This document shows positions 16,261 through 24,037 of a stretch of DNA of 64,000 nucleotides, piece after piece. Numbering within the stretch: position 1 is the first letter of the stretch; every line of letters begins with the position of its first letter. Position numbers and translations under genes: made by a program. This DNA is from a virus, in the IMG/VR virus record IMGVR_UViG_3300046694_000202, positions 1-64,000 of that record; one strand, 5' to 3'. Under the pieces are notes generated by a model. It saw nothing but the letters and a program-made list of their open reading frames with translations. It was not told the DNA's origin and searched no databases.

Positions 16261-16631
16261 TACATCCTCACCCAGTAGGTTGCGCCGCCGAAATCGACTT
16301 GACCGTAGTCCTGCTTGAGCGCGTCAGCTGCCTTGTCCCAGTCGATGTGGTCGCACGGCCACGTGTTGATGACTTCACCGCCGTGGATGCCCTCGGCGTA
16401 CTCTTCGCAATACGCCTTCCAGAACTCATCGTGGATGAGCAGGAACTGCTCCGGGGAGCCAGCGCGGTTGGCCGCGTCAACGAGCAGCATCTGGAGCGAC
16501 TTCAGCTCGTCGGTCATCCATTGCCAGTCGTCGGAGTCGAGCGGCAGCTCTTGGAGCGCCTGCTTCAGCTCGATGATCGCGGCACGCAGATCGTGCGAGC
16601 TGATGGTCTGGTAGTGGTTGTCGATGGTCAT
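16260..16631 (-). CDS. hypothetical protein, C-terminus resembling small antirestriction-type proteins
   Basis: 123 residues. The last about 45 residues (EYAEGIHGG, WPCDHIDWDKAADALKQDYG, then a short beta end YWVRM) resemble the C-terminal repeat seen in ArdA-like proteins on plasmids and phages. The similarity is weak and by memory only. N-terminal half helical. Given ardA 3 kb away, a second antirestriction factor is possible. Confidence 0.55.
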   Translation of the reverse strand: MTIDNHYQTISSHDLRAAIIELKQALQELPLDSDDWQWMTDELKSLQMLLVDAANRAGSPEQFLLIHDEFWKAYCEEYAEGIHGGEVINTWPCDHIDWDKAADALKQDYGQVDFGGATYWVRM

Positions 16632-16855
16632 TCTTGTGTCTCCTCGCGGTAACGGTCTTGTGCTTGCCTCAGCGCGATATGGAAATCCACCTTTTCGCGA
16701 TCACACCAGTGCATGAGGTCGCACAGCAGATCAGCGAGTACGGTTTCATCCTCCTCGTCGCATGACGTGTCGCGCTGGAACTTGCGCAGCGCTTCTTCAG
16801 CCCACGCAGCACGCTCGTCGTTCATGTTTTCCGGATCAGGTGGCAGCGTCTTCAC
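16628..16855 (-). CDS. small conserved-type protein of mobile elements
   Basis: 75 residues from a GTG with AGGAGG 4-5 bases upstream, inside the end of the previous gene (GTGA overlap). The pattern LADLLCDLMHWCDREKVDFH is common in small proteins of plasmids and phages with unknown function. An internal ATG at 16825 also has a good ribosome site, so two products are possible. Confidence 0.65.
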   Translation of the reverse strand: MKTLPPDPENMNDERAAWAEEALRKFQRDTSCDEEDETVLADLLCDLMHWCDREKVDFHIALRQAQDRYREETQE

Positions 16856-17340
16856 ACGGCCTCCTCGATCAGCTTGTCGAGCCTCTTAGCAGCGAAGTCG
16901 TCGACTACCTCGATGTAGTTCTCGCGGCGGTCATCGTCCTGCGGCAGCTCTTCCCAGAACGCGTCGAACTCGCTGGCCCACTGCACGATCAGATCCATCA
17001 GGCCGCGCGTGCCCTCGATGGGTTCGAGGATCTTCTGGCAGATGTCGATGTGCAGCGTGCGCCAGCGGTGGCCGACGTAGAAGCCGATGTCCGCGATGAT
17101 CTCCTGCATCCGCATCGCCTTAGCGAGCTTGGCGCGCTGCACGATCAGCTCACGGTTCAGATCGTCGTACGAGTTCACCGCGTGCTTGATGAACTCTGCG
17201 TGGAAGATCATATCTTCCGTCTTGTCGAACTCGCAGATGACCTGCTCGCCGGGTTCCTTGAGCAGCAGCCCGACGCCGTAGTGGTCGGATTCGCTGAGGA
17301 TGAGTTTCTTCTTGAACGGGTTTGTGGGTGTGAATGACAT
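16852..17340 (-). CDS. hypothetical protein
   Basis: 162 residues, mostly helical with an acidic C-terminal third (EELPQDDDRRENYIEVVDDF). No family recognised. Coupled on both sides (ends in GTGA, starts at the upstream TAATG). Confidence 0.7.
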   Translation of the reverse strand: MSFTPTNPFKKKLILSESDHYGVGLLLKEPGEQVICEFDKTEDMIFHAEFIKHAVNSYDDLNRELIVQRAKLAKAMRMQEIIADIGFYVGHRWRTLHIDICQKILEPIEGTRGLMDLIVQWASEFDAFWEELPQDDDRRENYIEVVDDFAAKRLDKLIEEAV

Positions 17341-17525
17341 TAAAGTAGCTCCTCAATTGCGCGAATGGCCCGCATAAGCGGGCCAGCCGAGATTTTTGTG
17401 TTGCGGGATAGGCTGTTGAGAATGTCAGCGCGGCGGATGTAGTCCTGCGTGACATAGTGGGCGATGTATTGTCGCTCACCTATCATCAGCTTCTCAACCT
17501 TTCGATTCGTCTTCGCTGTCGTCAT
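17340..17525 (-). CDS. small hypothetical protein
   Basis: 61 residues, basic and helical. Lies between coupled genes and overlaps the upstream gene by 32 bases, an unusually long overlap here. Confidence 0.5.
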   Translation of the reverse strand: MTTAKTNRKVEKLMIGERQYIAHYVTQDYIRRADILNSLSRNTKISAGPLMRAIRAIEELL

Positions 17526-17958
17526 CGGGTTTGTAGTCCAGCATCTTCTGGAAGAACCACGGTTGATAGGGTTCGCCTACTTCGCTGATGCTGTCGAACA
17601 CGAAGGCGAAATCTTCGGTCTCGTAGTGAAACCGCAACGTTGCGGGCCACGCCCACTGGTATGTGAGGATGTACGAGACGCCATCTACCAGCTCGTGCGC
17701 GACGAGCTTATAGCGCTTACCCTTCTTGCTGTAGAAGCGGTTCACGTCGGCGATGTGGTCGTCGTGCATCTCCCAGTCGCGGTTGCGGTTCTCGTCTTCG
17801 AGCCATACCCATGCCTGGACGAAGCAGCCGTCGTCCCCTCGCGAGACCAGCGCGTTGCTGTCGATCTCGATGTTGTCATCGGAACCGAGCGCGTACTTCT
17901 CACGAGCGCGCTGGATCTCCTCTTCGGTGGCTTGTTCTTTTATGCTGTCGTCGTCCAT
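17494..17958 (-). CDS. hypothetical protein
   Basis: 154 residues, strongly acidic at both ends (MDDDSIKEQATEEE; YKPDDDSEDESKG), with an aromatic-rich centre (QAWVWLEDENRNRDWEMHDD). Such acidity would suit a DNA-mimic protein, but no family is recognised. Confidence 0.66.
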   Translation of the reverse strand: MDDDSIKEQATEEEIQRAREKYALGSDDNIEIDSNALVSRGDDGCFVQAWVWLEDENRNRDWEMHDDHIADVNRFYSKKGKRYKLVAHELVDGVSYILTYQWAWPATLRFHYETEDFAFVFDSISEVGEPYQPWFFQKMLDYKPDDDSEDESKG

Positions 17959-18095
17959 GACCAGAGTCTCCGGTAATAAGCGAAGCGGCGTTGTTTGCGG
18001 TTACGGAGGCGTCGGCGGTCTTCCCGCTTGACGAACTCCGTGTAGCCGTTGAAGTGGTTGCGCATCGTGTGGCGCGAGATGCGGCGGACTTTCAT
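17940..18095 (-). CDS. small arginine-rich protein
   Basis: 51 residues, about a third Arg/Lys (KREDRRRLRNRKQRRFAYYR). ATGA overlap with the upstream gene. Likely nucleic-acid binding from composition alone. Confidence 0.52.
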   Translation of the reverse strand: MKVRRISRHTMRNHFNGYTEFVKREDRRRLRNRKQRRFAYYRRLWSWTTTA

Positions 18096-18340
18096 TCCGT
18101 GTCTCCCGAGACCGGCATCTTTGCGGCCAGCTTCCACGTTCCGTCGTGGAAGAGCGTGAGCGCGAGCGGTTCATCGAGACCATCCTGCTGGACCTGAAAG
18201 TTCATCATGAGGTCGTCGGTGTGGTCGCCGTTGTTCACAGCTACGAGATGGAACGCCCACTCGGATTTTGAGTAAGCCAGCATCAGCTTGAGCGCGTCTT
18301 CCGGGACCAGAACGACGGGGATCATTTGTGTGGTGCTCAT
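18092..18340 (-). CDS. small hypothetical protein
   Basis: 82 residues with a beta-rich C-terminal half (LALTLFHDGTWKLAAKM). Coupled by 4-base overlaps on both sides. Confidence 0.58.
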   Translation of the reverse strand: MSTTQMIPVVLVPEDALKLMLAYSKSEWAFHLVAVNNGDHTDDLMMNFQVQQDGLDEPLALTLFHDGTWKLAAKMPVSGDTE

Positions 18341-18606
18341 TCGAGGCTCCCGAAGATACGTTGCATGGCCATGATCTCGGCCGGGTTGTGTTCACGCAGG
18401 TAGTCGAGCGCCTTCTTGTGGTACTCGCTGCCGCCCTTCGCGCACTGCACGACGTACTGCCATGCCTGAACATCCTTCTCGAACACGTCGTCATCGTCAC
18501 AGCACTGGAGCTGGTACGGGCCGTTGTCGGAGCCGTCGCACGTGAAGATAGACCAACCTTCCTTGACGGCTTGCGAGTTGTCGAACTCGGGGATGCGGGG
18601 AATCAT
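18337..18606 (-). CDS. small hypothetical protein with CC-DDDD segment
   Basis: 89 residues. Has a central QLQCCDDDDVFEKDVQAWQY segment with two adjacent Cys, followed by a helical tail. Coupled by 4-base overlaps. No recognised family. Confidence 0.6.
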   Translation of the reverse strand: MIPRIPEFDNSQAVKEGWSIFTCDGSDNGPYQLQCCDDDDVFEKDVQAWQYVVQCAKGGSEYHKKALDYLREHNPAEIMAMQRIFGSLE

Positions 18607-18827
18607 GCTGCCACCGCGGCCTTCACCGAGTCGCTATGCCACACGACTTCGGTACGTGCTGCGCCCATGAAGCCGGGAGCGTAGGTCTGGCGCTCGATGT
18701 AGCCCACGGCGCCCTCATTGACCATCTGCGTGGCCCACTTGATGGCGCTCTTTTCGGAAGCAGACTCGCGAACTCGATAGACGCCCTTCTTGGTGGTCAT
18801 GCGGGCGCGATAGATAGCTTTGCTCAT
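18603..18827 (-). CDS. small hypothetical protein
   Basis: 74 residues, basic N-terminus. The start at 18827 is the first gene after a 24-base gap. No motif recognised. Confidence 0.58.
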   Translation of the reverse strand: MSKAIYRARMTTKKGVYRVRESASEKSAIKWATQMVNEGAVGYIERQTYAPGFMGAARTEVVWHSDSVKAAVAA

Positions 18828-18851
18828 TTGATGTTCTCTGTGTGGTGGTGA

Positions 18852-19082
18852 TTACTGTTCGTTGAAAGATGCAAGCTTCTTGCGCAGCTGCGCCTCATCC
18901 TTTGGCAGCATGAAGTCGATGCCGCTGTCACCGTCGATGATGTCGTGAAACAGGGCACCAGTTCCCTCGATGGCTGCTAGAACCGTTTCAGCAGAATCCG
19001 CCTGCACCCAAAACACGCGGTCATCAGTAGCATCGCTGCTGCCGTCGAAGCCAGCCGCCGTTACCTCGAACGATTTGTTCAT
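18852..19082 (-). CDS. small hypothetical protein
   Basis: 76 residues. The N-terminal strand pattern ending in FWVQADSAETVLAAIEG resembles other small phage proteins carrying a short alpha/beta unit. ATGA overlap with the upstream gene. Confidence 0.58.
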   Translation of the reverse strand: MNKSFEVTAAGFDGSSDATDDRVFWVQADSAETVLAAIEGTGALFHDIIDGDSGIDFMLPKDEAQLRKKLASFNEQ

Positions 19083-19432
19083 GGTAGCGACGCCTCGATC
19101 TCGTCTGCGAGATCATTCGCGCCTTTCATGAGTTCGCGGAAGCGCGGCGTATCGGTGTGGTCGCAGATCACGTCCCAGCCGTCGTTGCCGTAGACGAGGT
19201 ACACGTCGCCGACGCGCTTCACGGTCACGCCGTCATCGACGCTGAAGACCAGCCGCTCGTCGTCGGTAGCAAACATCTCGGCGAGAATCGCGTCCTTGTC
19301 CGTGCTCAGAAGGATCTCGTAGCTGTCGCCGCCGTTGTCGACGGAAACCTTGAGGCCCGAGGCGAGCGCGTCCTCGACCAGCTTCGTGACGATGCGGCGC
19401 TCGATGGCTTGGCGTTCTTGTACGTTCATCAC
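19079..19432 (-). CDS. small hypothetical protein
   Basis: 117 residues (or 116 from the second Met). Two beta-rich halves (KVSVDNGGDSYEILLSTDKD; VDDGVTVKRVGDVYLVYGND). Starts at ATGATGA with the upstream stop. Similar proteins occur on conjugative elements, function unknown. Confidence 0.62.
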   Translation of the reverse strand: MMNVQERQAIERRIVTKLVEDALASGLKVSVDNGGDSYEILLSTDKDAILAEMFATDDERLVFSVDDGVTVKRVGDVYLVYGNDGWDVICDHTDTPRFRELMKGANDLADEIEASLP

Positions 19433-19803
19433 CAGATCTCTCCCATACGGTCTTTGTAGACTTCCAGAATTGCGGCGTGGTTCTTGATGTCTCCCTCGCG
19501 GTACATGAAGCGGACCAGCTCGTCGACCATCCAGAGGTTGTGCAGCAGGTCGCTGTGATAGTGCGCCCCTTCATCACTCCAGCGGGCGCCAGTGCAGAGG
19601 CCCATGCGGCTTCCTTCGAGGCGCAGCACATAGCACTCGACCTCGCGCCCTTGGAAATACGGCTTCAACTCGGTCGGCCCTTTGATCAGGCGATCCGCGA
19701 GGATGAAGCGCTCCATGACCGGAGTCGCGACCTTGATCATGCGATCGGTGTTGTGCGCAGGCTCGAACTTCCACTCACGGCCGAACTTGTCGATGTGTGG
19801 CAT
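19429..19803 (-). CDS. small hypothetical protein
   Basis: 124 residues. The ATG at 19803 has GGGGGAG 5 bases upstream; the GTG two codons earlier would overlap the upstream stop but sits too close to the same ribosome site. Contains a central ECYVLRLEGSRMGLCTGARW segment. Confidence 0.62.
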   Translation of the reverse strand: MPHIDKFGREWKFEPAHNTDRMIKVATPVMERFILADRLIKGPTELKPYFQGREVECYVLRLEGSRMGLCTGARWSDEGAHYHSDLLHNLWMVDELVRFMYREGDIKNHAAILEVYKDRMGEIW

Positions 19804-19805
19804 GG

Positions 19806-20120
19806 TCACTCCCCCAGGAACTTGGTGAGGTCTTCGATTGTGGTCTCGATGTGGCGCAACCCCTCGTTGATTGCGTCGACGGCCTTCTCCAGCTCGTCAC
19901 GTGAGATCTCCAACTCCTCGATTTCGCGCTCCACCTTCTGGCCACCCGTGGCCTCGCGCCAGTCTTCGTCCCGCGCGAGGAAGTCGTCTTCGTACTGCAC
20001 GTGCGCGTCGTGGAGCTGCGAGTGCAGGTCTTCGAGCGGCACGATCTGGATCGTCTCCAGATAGGCCTGGAGTTCGTTGCGAATGCGCTTGATGTCGTCG
20101 AACTGGGTCTTAGTCAGCAT
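19806..20120 (-). CDS. small coiled-coil protein
   Basis: 104 residues, almost entirely predicted coiled coil (EREIEELEISRDELEKAVDA). The ATG at 20120 is chosen for its GGAG 6 bases upstream. Confidence 0.66.
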   Translation of the reverse strand: MLTKTQFDDIKRIRNELQAYLETIQIVPLEDLHSQLHDAHVQYEDDFLARDEDWREATGGQKVEREIEELEISRDELEKAVDAINEGLRHIETTIEDLTKFLGE

Positions 20121-20400
20121 CACTGTCTCCATACGCAGACTGGATCTTCTTGTTGGTATGGGAGCAGTACAGATCGACATCTTCCCAGTTGATGTCGAGC
20201 GCGATCACACGCCATCCGTTGCTCCGGTCGTTCGCGATGATCGCGTTGCGGATCTCGTTGGCGTTCGCCACTGCTGCGTCCCACGACAGCGCTTCGCCGT
20301 CCGAGCAGATGAAGTAGCACGGGTAGCCACCGGGCCATGCATAGGGTCCATCTTCACGATGGATGGCCTTGTTGAAGTCCCACAGGGTTTTGATAAGCAT
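20110..20400 (-). CDS. small hypothetical protein, conserved type
   Basis: 96 residues with a pattern (PYAWPGGYPCYFICSDGEAL, NGWRVIALDINWED, DLYCSHTNKKI) that looks like a compact domain shared by phages and plasmids. Function unknown. Overlaps the coiled-coil gene by 11 bases. Confidence 0.68.
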   Translation of the reverse strand: MLIKTLWDFNKAIHREDGPYAWPGGYPCYFICSDGEALSWDAAVANANEIRNAIIANDRSNGWRVIALDINWEDVDLYCSHTNKKIQSAYGDSDAD

Positions 20401-20452
20401 GATTGTCCTCGTTAGCCCGCCGAAGCGGGCGAATGCAGGTTGATGTGGGATG

Positions 20453-20704
20453 TCAGGAGATGGTGCAGCCGTGGGTCTTCGAGTACGTGAAGACGCGCAC
20501 CTTGCCCTTGTAGTCGACGTTCACGGTGTCAACACGTGAGCCGGTTTCTTCGCGGAAGTCGCGCAGCATCGATTCGATCTGCAGGGCCAGCAGCTTCACT
20601 GCGGTGCTCATCTCGCGCTCGGTGTACGGTGCGGCTTCAGCGGGCGGTGCAGCGAGTTCGGTGGACTCGACGGCTGCGTGTTCGTTGTTCGTGATTGCGT
20701 TCAT
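20453..20704 (-). CDS. small hypothetical protein
   Basis: 83 residues, Ala/Glu-rich N-terminus then a helical domain. The first gene after dyad site 2, with a leader of the CACTGGATCAAGAC type before the ATG. Confidence 0.6.
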   Translation of the reverse strand: MNAITNNEHAAVESTELAAPPAEAAPYTEREMSTAVKLLALQIESMLRDFREETGSRVDTVNVDYKGKVRVFTYSKTHGCTIS

Positions 20705-20724
20705 GGTGTCTTGATCCAGTGAAA

Positions 20725-20739
20725 GTGCGACAGTCGCAC
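20725..20739. promoter_or_regulatory. GTGCGAC-N-GTCGCAC dyad, site 2
   Basis: GTGCGACAGTCGCAC between the 20761 stop and the 20704 start. Confidence 0.8.
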
Positions 20740-20760
20740 GTTGTGGTGGTGTTGAACTGC

Positions 20761-21219
20761 TCAGTACTCGCGGTCTGCTTTCTGGAACAGGTGATCGAAT
20801 GCCTTTTCGATCGCTGCCCGGTTACTGCTGTCAGCGTGTTGCCACGTCCCATACAACCTTGCTGCGAACTCGCCGAGGTTGATGAGCTTCTGGGCTGTGT
20901 GCTCTCGCTGCTCACGTGACATCGATCCCATGTGCGTGCTCTCACGCTCGTAGTGCTGCCATGCGTTTGCAAGTGCTTCATCGATCGACTTGAAGTACAG
21001 ACTCTTGCCGAGTTGGCGCGTCTGCCAGTAGCTACCCTCGGGGTTTTCGAGAATCTGATAGCCCCAAGGTGGCGGCATCTTCATCTCAGTGACCCAGTAG
21101 TCGGTGCCTTCGCACTCGCTGTCGATGAAGCTCGACACGTGGTCCGAATCCTCGAACGGGCCGTGATAGAACAGCCCCTCCACCGGGTTGCCGGTGATGA
21201 CGAGTAGTTGCTTCTTCAT
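20761..21219 (-). CDS. hypothetical protein
   Basis: 152 residues. N-terminal strand (KKQLLVITGNPVEGL), then FYHGPFEDSDHVSSFIDSE and a helical C-terminal half. No family recognised. Confidence 0.66.
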   Translation of the reverse strand: MKKQLLVITGNPVEGLFYHGPFEDSDHVSSFIDSECEGTDYWVTEMKMPPPWGYQILENPEGSYWQTRQLGKSLYFKSIDEALANAWQHYERESTHMGSMSREQREHTAQKLINLGEFAARLYGTWQHADSSNRAAIEKAFDHLFQKADREY

Positions 21220-21500
21220 GCCGCCACCTGTTCGAACTGCTCGCCGAACACTTCAGCTTCTACGAGCTGATACGTGTAGCGCGGCCGGCCGTGGAAGTAC
21301 TTCGTGTCGATGACGAGGCCGCATTGCTTGGCCAAGCGATCGATGATCTCTTCCGGGTGGTGCGAGCCGTGATAGTCCATGTGATGGAAGATCTGCTCTT
21401 CGAGCGCTGCGTGGAACGCGGCCTCGACGTAGGGTGCCCGGTCTTTCGCGTCGTCCATCATCTGCTCGAACGTTGCGAACGGGCCATGTGTGGTGGTCAT
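21216..21500 (-). CDS. small hypothetical protein
   Basis: 94 residues, His-rich middle (FHHMDYHGSHHPEE) that could bind metal. First gene after dyad site 3. Coupled to the 20761 gene. Confidence 0.62.
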   Translation of the reverse strand: MTTTHGPFATFEQMMDDAKDRAPYVEAAFHAALEEQIFHHMDYHGSHHPEEIIDRLAKQCGLVIDTKYFHGRPRYTYQLVEAEVFGEQFEQVAA

Positions 21501-21533
21501 GGTGTGTTGATCCGTGAAGGTTGAAGGTTAAAA

Positions 21534-21548
21534 GTGCGACCGTCGCAC
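21534..21548. promoter_or_regulatory. GTGCGAC-N-GTCGCAC dyad, site 3
   Basis: GTGCGACCGTCGCAC. The stop codon TAA of the 21550 gene forms its edge, and TTTTAA follows in the leftward direction. Confidence 0.82.
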
Positions 21549-21549
21549 T

Positions 21550-21747
21550 TTACATATCCGGCGTGTGCGTCACTTGCTTGCCGTGCCCATCGGGCTGCAC
21601 ATCCGTCTCGGCCAGGGTGACGGACACCAGATGCTGCTTGCTCTTCGGTGCCTTGAACTGGGCGATTGCCTTGGTCTTGGCTTCGAGTAGCGTGTTCGCG
21701 TAGATCTCCGCGCGTTTGCTGTTGAAGAAAGCGATGTATCCGTTCAT
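21550..21747 (-). CDS. small hypothetical protein
   Basis: 65 residues. The ATG at 21747 has a strong AAAGGAG 5 bases upstream. The sequence begins MNGYIAFFNSKRAEIYANTL, a pattern seen in small phage and plasmid proteins that modify or adapt to the host; function unknown. Confidence 0.68.
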   Translation of the reverse strand: MNGYIAFFNSKRAEIYANTLLEAKTKAIAQFKAPKSKQHLVSVTLAETDVQPDGHGKQVTHTPDM

Positions 21748-21757
21748 TGCATCTCCT

Positions 21758-21994
21758 TTAGGTGCTGCTGCTGAATCCCGCCAACAGTTCGACGGTAAGC
21801 GGGCCTTGAAACGTGCCGACGCGATCGCACTGGTGAACGTAGTGGTCGCGGTCTTCCGGGTCATAGCCGTTGTCGTAGTACAGGCTGTGAACGAACAACT
21901 CAGTGGCCTGCTTCTCGGACTCAGCCGGGATCAGGTCAGCGACATCATCGTCCCAGCCATCGAGTCGGCCGCAGAGAAGGAACAGGTGTTTCAT
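21758..21994 (-). CDS. small hypothetical protein
   Basis: 78 residues, acidic (WDDDVADLIPAESEKQ). ATGA overlap with the upstream membrane protein gene. Followed by a strong ribosome site for the next gene. Confidence 0.62.
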   Translation of the reverse strand: MKHLFLLCGRLDGWDDDVADLIPAESEKQATELFVHSLYYDNGYDPEDRDHYVHQCDRVGTFQGPLTVELLAGFSSST

Positions 21995-22236
21995 TTACGT
22001 CTCCTTTTCTTGGTGGTGCGCAGGATGTCCCTTCGAATCGTCTGCACGAAGATCGCCAGCACGAATGCACCGATTGCGAGGAGGACGAACCAGACCAGGA
22101 TCAGCCCGAGCGGGTTACTCGGATCGATGGGCGTGCGCTCTTGGAAGAGACCACGAACCATGCCGCTCGTTTCCGCCAGTGCTGTGCGTGCTGGGTTCGT
22201 GAGCAGGTACACGAGCAGCGCGACGTGCTTATTCAT
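21991..22236 (-). CDS. small membrane protein
   Basis: 81 residues. N-terminal hydrophobic segment (VALLVYLLTNPARTAL) and a long transmembrane segment near the C-terminus (GLILVWFVLLAIGAFVLAIF), then a very basic tail (RRDILRTTKKRRRK), giving a cytoplasmic C-terminus. Confidence 0.64.
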   Translation of the reverse strand: MNKHVALLVYLLTNPARTALAETSGMVRGLFQERTPIDPSNPLGLILVWFVLLAIGAFVLAIFVQTIRRDILRTTKKRRRK

Positions 22237-22456
22237 CAGCGTCCTCCACGCCTTCGATCGAGATCTCGATGTCGTAGCCTTCAACCGCGCCCGTGATGGT
22301 CGGATCCCCGTCGAACACCATCGTGCCTTCGGTGTCGAGATAGTTGTGGACCCACTCCAAGCGGCCCTCGGGCGGCACGTCATCGGGTACCTTGATGAAC
22401 AGCGTCTCGCACTCCCACACCGCTTGCATACGGTGGACAGTCAGGATCTTAGGCAT
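22229..22456 (-). CDS. small hypothetical protein
   Basis: 75 residues, acidic C-terminal half (EISIEGVEDADE). Overlaps both neighbours by 8 bases. Confidence 0.6.
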   Translation of the reverse strand: MPKILTVHRMQAVWECETLFIKVPDDVPPEGRLEWVHNYLDTEGTMVFDGDPTITGAVEGYDIEISIEGVEDADE

Positions 22457-22631
22457 CAGGAACCTCCACTTCGTTGAAGGACTTCACATCAGTCGAGCAG
22501 TCGTCGCAGAAGCCGTCGTCAAAGATGCCCGAGAGTTCCCAATCCTGCTTCTCGATGTTCCAGCGCACCGTCGCATCGCGGCCCACGTCATCGCCGCCGC
22601 AATATGGGCAGACCATCTTGATCTTAGGCAT
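22449..22631 (-). CDS. small zinc-ribbon protein
   Basis: 60 residues with CPYCGG near the N-terminus and CDDC near the C-terminus: two CxxC knuckles of a zinc ribbon enclosing about 30 residues. Could bind nucleic acid or protein; unassigned. Confidence 0.72.
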   Translation of the reverse strand: MPKIKMVCPYCGGDDVGRDATVRWNIEKQDWELSGIFDDGFCDDCSTDVKSFNEVEVPDA

Positions 22632-22638
22632 GGCTCCC

Positions 22639-22980
22639 TCAGACGTTCATGTATTCGGAGATCTCGACGAAGTACTTCCGTCCCTTGACCTTCTTCGCAC
22701 GAGCACGCGCCTGCCAGTGCCCGCAGCAGTCGTGCTCGCAGCGGCAACCGTAGTCCAGCTCGAATTCGAGCGCCTTGACCGCATCGCGCTTCTTCACACC
22801 ACGCGGTGCGACGACCGACAGCAGCCGGGTACGGTGCTCACCATCCGCGGAGTAGATGACGTTGTCGAATGAGTTGCCGAGCAGCTTGAATGCGCCTACA
22901 TACTCCGAGCGTTCGAGATGACTCCAACCCGAGCGGTACTGGCTCGTGAGCGGCTTATGGGCGTACAGGATCTCAGGCAT
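22639..22980 (-). CDS. hypothetical protein with cysteine cluster
   Basis: 113 residues. A YGCRCEHDCCGHWQARARAK segment (four Cys and two His in 11 residues) suggests metal binding. Starts at 22980, overlapping the paralogue gene upstream. Confidence 0.62.
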   Translation of the reverse strand: MPEILYAHKPLTSQYRSGWSHLERSEYVGAFKLLGNSFDNVIYSADGEHRTRLLSVVAPRGVKKRDAVKALEFELDYGCRCEHDCCGHWQARARAKKVKGRKYFVEISEYMNV

Positions 22981-23260
22981 GAGCAGGCTCCAGCGGCAGG
23001 TACATGGATGCCTTCGAGTACTCGTCGAGCACATCGCGAATCAGGCGTGCATTGCGGCGATCGACCGTGAGTGCGTTCACGACGTTGGCGAGCGTGAACT
23101 GCGTGGCTACATCGGGTGCCCCGAACTCGGCGGCGTACAGCTTGAACAGACGCTGTCGCAGCTTGGCGGGGATGGCAGTCTCGCATTCGTGCTTTGCTGC
23201 TTCAGCCATCGTGGCGAATTCGAGGCCGTCGCAACTCTTGTAACGCTTGAGTTCGCGCAT
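22973..23260 (-). CDS. member 1 of a three-gene tandem paralogue family
   Basis: 95 residues. Shares with the next two upstream genes an N-terminal pattern Y-x-S/T-x-DG-x-x-F/N then HE-x3-AIP, here KRYKSCDGLEFATMAEAAKH, ECETAIP, followed by a variable helical C-terminal part. The ATG at 23260 has GAGG 6 bases upstream. Function unknown. Confidence 0.66.
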   Translation of the reverse strand: MRELKRYKSCDGLEFATMAEAAKHECETAIPAKLRQRLFKLYAAEFGAPDVATQFTLANVVNALTVDRRNARLIRDVLDEYSKASMYLPLEPAHA

Positions 23261-23261
23261 G

Positions 23262-23600
23262 TTAGGCCTCGTCTTCAATGATACGGTCGACGATCGAGCG
23301 CTTCGATTCGAGGAACGATTTCATGTTGTCGAGCTGCTGCACATCGTGGCGCAGCTTGGTGTAGTCCGAGAGGAGTTCCCCGAACACTACCGACTGGCTC
23401 ACAAGCACCAGCGCGAGCTTGTCAGCCGCAGAGGGTGAGAGTTCGATGCCCTCTTGCGTGAGTGCGCAGTGCTTGAGCAGCTTGGAGATGGAGCGCGGGA
23501 TAGCAATGCCGTGTTCATGGCGTGTGGCTTCTTCACGGCTGGTGAAGGTGGCGCCGTCGCGCGTTTCGTAGGTCTCGATGACCTTGAGGGGTTTGTGCAT
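23262..23600 (-). CDS. member 2 of the tandem paralogue family
   Basis: 112 residues with the same N-terminal unit (IETYETRDGATFTSREEATR, HEHGIAIP) and a different helical C-terminus. The ATG at 23600 follows the CACGGATCAAGAC leader and dyad site 4. Confidence 0.66.
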   Translation of the reverse strand: MHKPLKVIETYETRDGATFTSREEATRHEHGIAIPRSISKLLKHCALTQEGIELSPSAADKLALVLVSQSVVFGELLSDYTKLRHDVQQLDNMKSFLESKRSIVDRIIEDEA

Positions 23601-23636
23601 GGTCTTGATCCGTGAGATTAGAAGTGATGGTGGAAA

Positions 23637-23651
23637 GTGCGACGGTCGCAC
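23637..23651. promoter_or_regulatory. GTGCGAC-N-GTCGCAC dyad, site 4
   Basis: GTGCGACGGTCGCAC between paralogue 3 and paralogue 2. Confidence 0.8.
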
Positions 23652-23686
23652 TTTCCACTTCGAAGCTCAGTGGTGGATGAGCTGTC

Positions 23687-23983
23687 TTACGCTGCTGCCT
23701 GTTCGTCGTGGTGCTTTTCGAGCGCGTCGATCTGAGCCACGGTGTCGCGGGCTGCGATGTACTGATCGAGGAACGATCGCATCGCGTTCGGGTTCTGCAA
23801 CATGGCGGTCACCAGCGGCTTGAGGCCGTCAGGGTTCAGCACCATGTTGTTGAGCGCTGCGTATGAGCCTTGGATCTGCTCGATGATCGCAGCCGGGATC
23901 GCCTTGGTCATCTCGTGGCGCAGGCCGTCTTTCTGCGTGTTGTGGTTGACGCCGTCACGCGATTGGTAGAGTTGTTTCAACAT
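23687..23983 (-). CDS. member 3 of the tandem paralogue family
   Basis: 98 residues: KQLYQSRDGVNHNTQKDGLR, HEMTKAIP, then a helical segment. The shortest N-terminal unit of the three. Preceded by dyad site 5. Confidence 0.66.
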   Translation of the reverse strand: MLKQLYQSRDGVNHNTQKDGLRHEMTKAIPAAIIEQIQGSYAALNNMVLNPDGLKPLVTAMLQNPNAMRSFLDQYIAARDTVAQIDALEKHHDEQAAA

Positions 23984-24037
23984 GATGTTTGTTATCCGTT
24001 AGAGATTAGAGTTAGGTACAGCTCGAAGCTCACTGCA

